From positions 4,092,001 through 4,156,000 of the forward strand of contig NZ_CP023202.1 of assembly GCF_000220705.2 (NCBI RefSeq): 64,000 nt of DNA, given 5' to 3'. Source of the stretch: Streptomyces xinghaiensis S187 (GTDB lineage: Bacteria; Actinomycetota; Actinomycetes; Streptomycetales; Streptomycetaceae). The notes under the pieces are model-generated. The model ran no database searches and was not told the origin of the DNA. It was given only the letters and a program-made list of their open reading frames with translations. Within the stretch, counting starts at the first letter, position 1. The number at the start of each line of letters is the position of its first letter. The position numbers were made by a program, and so were the translations under genes. Shown one piece after another: positions 61,401 through 64,000 of this stretch.

Positions 61401-61438
61401 GGGCCCGGTCCCCGAGGGCGGGCCGGGGGACCGGGCCC
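61401..61438. terminator. Hairpin at convergent ends of amaP and DUF2000 gene
   Basis: Arms 61401-61413 and 61426-61438 are perfectly complementary with a 12-nt loop. It can end transcription from both directions. Confidence 0.7.
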
Positions 61439-61483
61439 GGAGCGGCCGGCCCGGATCGGCCGGGCCCGTGCGCCCGTACACCC

Positions 61484-61915
61484 TCAGGGATGCATACGGG
61501 CGCCCTTGAGCACCTTGTCGACCGCGTTGCGCGGCCCGTGCACGGCCAGACCCACCAGGTCCAGCCGGTCCCGCGGCACGGCCCGCACCGCGGCGCGGTT
61601 GTCCCGGTCGTGGCCGGTGGCGAAGAGGTCCGAGGTGAACACCGACCGGGGAAGCGAGCGGGACAGGGCGCGGCCGTGGGCGGCGGTCAGGATCTCCTTC
61701 GTCCCCTCGAACACCAGGACGGGCTGGCGGAACATGGGCAAATAGGGCGTGCCGTCGGCGTCGGCGTACGGTTCGCCGATCACCTCGGGCAGCTCCGAAC
61801 CGAGCCCGCTGACCAGGAACGCGGTGACGTTCAGCCGCTGCCAGGACTCCAGATCGTCGCGCAGCAGCACGGCGATCTTGGTGTCGAACCGTACGGGGGT
61901 GTGCTCGTGTGTCAT
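61484..61915 (-). CDS. DUF2000 family protein
   Basis: The 143-residue protein has the DUF2000 signature: FDTKIAVLLRDDLESWQRLNVTAFLVSG, LFATGHDRDNRAAVRAV and LVGLAVHGPRNAVDKVLKGARMHP. Function is unknown; structures resemble a PTH2-like fold. ATG at 61915 begins MTHEHTPVRF. It is divergent from the AraC gene with 49 bp between starts, suggesting shared control. Confidence 0.9.
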   Translation of the reverse strand: MTHEHTPVRFDTKIAVLLRDDLESWQRLNVTAFLVSGLGSELPEVIGEPYADADGTPYLPMFRQPVLVFEGTKEILTAAHGRALSRSLPRSVFTSDLFATGHDRDNRAAVRAVPRDRLDLVGLAVHGPRNAVDKVLKGARMHP

Positions 61916-61964
61916 GCCCTGAGCCTGCACGCCACCACGGCACACCTTCTTGTACGTTCTTGAC

Positions 61965-62840
61965 GTGGTGGCACGGCCGGAGATCTCCGCGTGGCGACCG
62001 CGGGTTCCGGGCGTCGCGGAAGTCCTCCACGCCCACTTCACCGAGCACGCGTACCCGATGCACGTCCACGACGTGTGGACCCTGCTGATCGTCGACGACG
62101 GTGCCGTCCGCTACGACCTGAACCGCCGCGAGCACGGCACCCCCCACGACACGGTCTCGCTGCTCCCCCCGCAGGTGCCGCACAACGGCTCGTCCGCCAC
62201 CGCGCACGGCTTCCGCAAACGGGTGCTCTACCTGGACCTGACACAGCTGGACGAGGGCTTCATCGGCCCGGCGGCGGACAGCCCCGACCTGGCCGACCCC
62301 CTGCTGCGCCGCCGCGTCGGACGACTGCACACGGCCCTGGCGCGGCGGGGCGACGAACTGGAGGCCGAGAGCCGCCTCGCCCTGGTCGCCGACCGGCTGC
62401 GCGGCCACCTGCGGCCCCGGCTCGCCGCGCACCCGCCGAACGCCGGCCGCGGCGTGGCCCACACCCTGCGGGAACTCCTCGACGAACGGCTGACCGACGG
62501 GGTGAGCCTGGACGAGGCCGCGAAGCTGGTGCACGCCCACCCCACCCACCTGGTCCGGGCGTTCACCGCCGCCTTCGGCATCGCCCCGCACCAGTACCTG
62601 ATGACACGCCGCGTCGAACGCGCCCGGCGGCTGCTCCTCGACGGCCGCCCGCCCGCGGAGGCGGCGACCGCGTCCGGCTTCTACGACCAGCCGCACCTGA
62701 CCCGCCACTTCAAACGCATCCTGGGCACGACGCCCGGCCGTTACGCCCCCCGAACGGCCGGCCCGGAACGACGGCGCGGGCCGAGGCCCGCGGCCCCTGG
62801 CGGCAACGACACGGGGAACGGTCCGCGGGACGAGGGCTGA
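61965..62840 (+). CDS. AraC family transcriptional regulator
   Basis: The 291-residue protein has a cupin-like AraC-binding N-terminus (HAHFTEHAYPMHVHDVWTLL; PPQVPHNGSSATAHGF), and a C-terminal double HTH (GVSLDEAAKLVHAHPTHLVRAF, FGIAPHQYLMTRRVERARRLL, ASGFYDQPHLTRHFKRILGT). GTG at 61965 is chosen; GTG 61968 and TTG 61950 are alternatives. No ribosome-binding site is visible, so translation could be leaderless. The divergent DUF2000 gene is a likely target. Confidence 0.9.
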   Translation: MVARPEISAWRPRVPGVAEVLHAHFTEHAYPMHVHDVWTLLIVDDGAVRYDLNRREHGTPHDTVSLLPPQVPHNGSSATAHGFRKRVLYLDLTQLDEGFIGPAADSPDLADPLLRRRVGRLHTALARRGDELEAESRLALVADRLRGHLRPRLAAHPPNAGRGVAHTLRELLDERLTDGVSLDEAAKLVHAHPTHLVRAFTAAFGIAPHQYLMTRRVERARRLLLDGRPPAEAATASGFYDQPHLTRHFKRILGTTPGRYAPRTAGPERRRGPRPAAPGGNDTGNGPRDEG

Positions 62841-62992
62841 GCGGCGGCCGTGTCGGTGGCGGTGCCGGCCCGAGTGCGCCCATCGGGAAACCGCCGGATC
62901 TCGGCGGACGTCGCGGCTAACATGCTGCGCAGTGCTGGTCTGAACGTGCCGCCGTACTGCCTGACTTGGCGGACCATCGGAGAGGTCATCGC

Positions 62993-63319
62993 GTGTACCT
63001 GAGCGTCCCCTTCGAGGACGGCGAGACTTTCGTCGTCGAACTGCCAGAAGGGCAGGGCTCCGGAGTCATCCGGGCGAGCCGTGGTGAAGGGCTGATCGAG
63101 TACTCCGCCGACACCTTCGAAGCCGGAATGGCCCGCGTCCGCCACGTCGTCGAGGCTCTGCTGGAGCCCTTGACGGACCTCCCCAGGAGCCCCGACCGCA
63201 TCCGTGCCGAGTTCGGGCTCCGTGTCACGGCCGAGGCGGGGCTTGTCGTGGCCAACGGGTCCGGTGACGCGCATATCGCGCTGGAACTGGAGTGGAGTCG
63301 CCGCGAGGGCGGCGGGTGA
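62993..63319 (+). CDS. Trypsin-co-occurring domain 1 (TRYPCO1, CU044_2847-like) protein
   Basis: The 108-residue protein is a small beta-rich domain: EDGETFVVELPEGQGSGVIR, GLIEYSADTFEAGMARVRHV, and RIRAEFGLRVTAEAGLVVANG. It matches CU044_2847/TRYPCO1 proteins encoded next to trypsin-like proteases in bacterial conflict systems. GTG at 62993 follows GGAGAGG; TTG at 62966 is an alternative. The stop overlaps the start of the protease gene by 4 bp (GTGA). Confidence 0.87.
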   Translation: MYLSVPFEDGETFVVELPEGQGSGVIRASRGEGLIEYSADTFEAGMARVRHVVEALLEPLTDLPRSPDRIRAEFGLRVTAEAGLVVANGSGDAHIALELEWSRREGGG

Positions 63320-64000
63320 GTTCGCCGGGCGGGTCGAGCGCGGCCTGGGAGCGCGGGACGGCACGCGTACTGCACGACGGACGGCCGGTCGGTGTCGCGT
63401 TCCTGATTCCCGGTCGGTTGCTGCTGACGTGCGCCCACGTCATCTCGTCCATCGTCGGCCTCCCGGCCGGCCGGCCGCTGCCCGCGCGTCTTCCCGTGAC
63501 CGTCGACTTCCCGCTGCTGCCCGGCCGTCCCGAGGCGGCGGCCACGGTGCACTTCAGTGTGCCGGTGGCCGCGGACAACAGCGGTGACGTCGCAGTGCTC
63601 CAGTTGACCGGCGAAGCCCCGGCGGGCGCCGTGGCGATGCGGATCGTGGAAGCGGACGACCTCGCCGGACACCGCTGGCGGGCCTTCGGCTTTCCGAGGT
63701 ACCCGGGGCCGGTGGGCGGCAAGGACGCCGGTGTCTGGACCCGCGGCATCGTTGAAGGCCGTGAGGGAACCGGCTGGTGGCAGCTGACGTGCGACGAGCG
63801 GGCGGGTTTCCCTCTGGCCGGCGGCTTCAGCGGGGCGCCCGTGTGGGACGAGGAATACCAGGGCGTGATCGGAGTCGTCGTCGCTGTCGAAGGAGACCAG
63901 CGGCGCCGCACCGGCTACGCGCTGACCGTGGAGTCACTCGCCCGTGAGTGGCCGCAACTGCGCTCACGCCTCCTCGACGACAGCCCGTTTCGCGAACTCT
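63316..64000 (+). CDS. Trypsin-like serine protease domain protein, cut by window edge
   Basis: The N-terminal 228 residues are a trypsin-like protease: LLTCAHVI with His41, SGDVAVLQL with Asp91, and GGFSGAPVW with Ser172. No signal peptide is present, so the enzyme works in the cytoplasm. In conflict systems such trypsins precede effector-associated, NACHT/AP-ATPase or TPR modules; the C-terminal continuation lies off the right edge. It overlaps TRYPCO1 by 4 bp. Confidence 0.9.
   Translation, partial: MSSPGGSSAAWERGTARVLHDGRPVGVAFLIPGRLLLTCAHVISSIVGLPAGRPLPARLPVTVDFPLLPGRPEAAATVHFSVPVAADNSGDVAVLQLTGEAPAGAVAMRIVEADDLAGHRWRAFGFPRYPGPVGGKDAGVWTRGIVEGREGTGWWQLTCDERAGFPLAGGFSGAPVWDEEYQGVIGVVVAVEGDQRRRTGYALTVESLAREWPQLRSRLLDDSPFREL

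Noticed and set aside
1..64000. tRNA or rRNA genes
   Set aside because: I saw no cloverleaf or conserved rRNA sequence; a covariance search was not possible.

Overview
The window is high-G+C actinobacterial chromosome, almost certainly Streptomyces. Evidence: third-position G/C bias, many GTG starts, 4-bp ATGA/GTGA overlaps, DUF397/XRE regulator pairs, a bifunctional FO (F420) synthase, and above all an AfsK-AfsS-AfsR regulatory locus. From memory, gene order across the first half resembles the S. coelicolor afsK-afsR-fbiC neighbourhood; this was not checked by alignment.

Layout. 1-4.7 kb: SigE-like sigma factor translationally coupled to a membrane protein, a flavin monooxygenase, a TetR regulator and a two-domain VOC protein. 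5.1-12.4 kb: the Ser/Thr kinase AfsK with a PQQ propeller, a small secreted protein, a 49-aa secreted peptide carrying AfsS-like motifs, afsS, and afsR. An 11-bp direct repeat and a hairpin lie in the afsR-afsS gap. 12.7-21.3 kb: methyltransferase, DoxX-like protein, Tat-exported PHP phosphoesterase, fbiC, ADP-ribosylglycohydrolase. 21.4-27.5 kb: DUF397/XRE pair, GPP34 protein, and a D,D-carboxypeptidase with about 680 residues of low-complexity N-terminus.

27.8-32.8 kb is the most unusual block: an EACC1-type protein, a caspase / membrane segment / solute-binding-like / VWA fusion, and a solute-binding lipoprotein, in one tightly packed operon that looks like a transmembrane sensing and effector system. 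32.8-41 kb: DUF4232 lipoprotein, XRE membrane protein, HxlR/RidA pair, HelR-type helicase, and an XRE + two DUF397 + divergent HATPase cluster.

41-48.9 kb is a decayed accessory island: alpha/beta-hydrolase remnant, intact hydrolase, IS630-like remnant, acetyltransferase without a normal start, glycosyltransferase, a C-terminal fragment of a large protein, and an IS200/IS605 element whose tnpA is frameshifted by a 32-bp palindromic insertion while tnpB keeps its nuclease triad. 49-55.8 kb: histidine phosphatase, a coupled four-gene operon (secreted protein, Tat-like subunit, GMC oxidoreductase, lipocalin-like protein) and a ferric-reductase-like protein. 56-61.4 kb: FG-GAP protein and an Asp23/AmaP envelope-stress cluster. 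61.5-64 kb: DUF2000, AraC regulator, then a TRYPCO1-trypsin pair cut by the right edge, a second conflict-system-type module.
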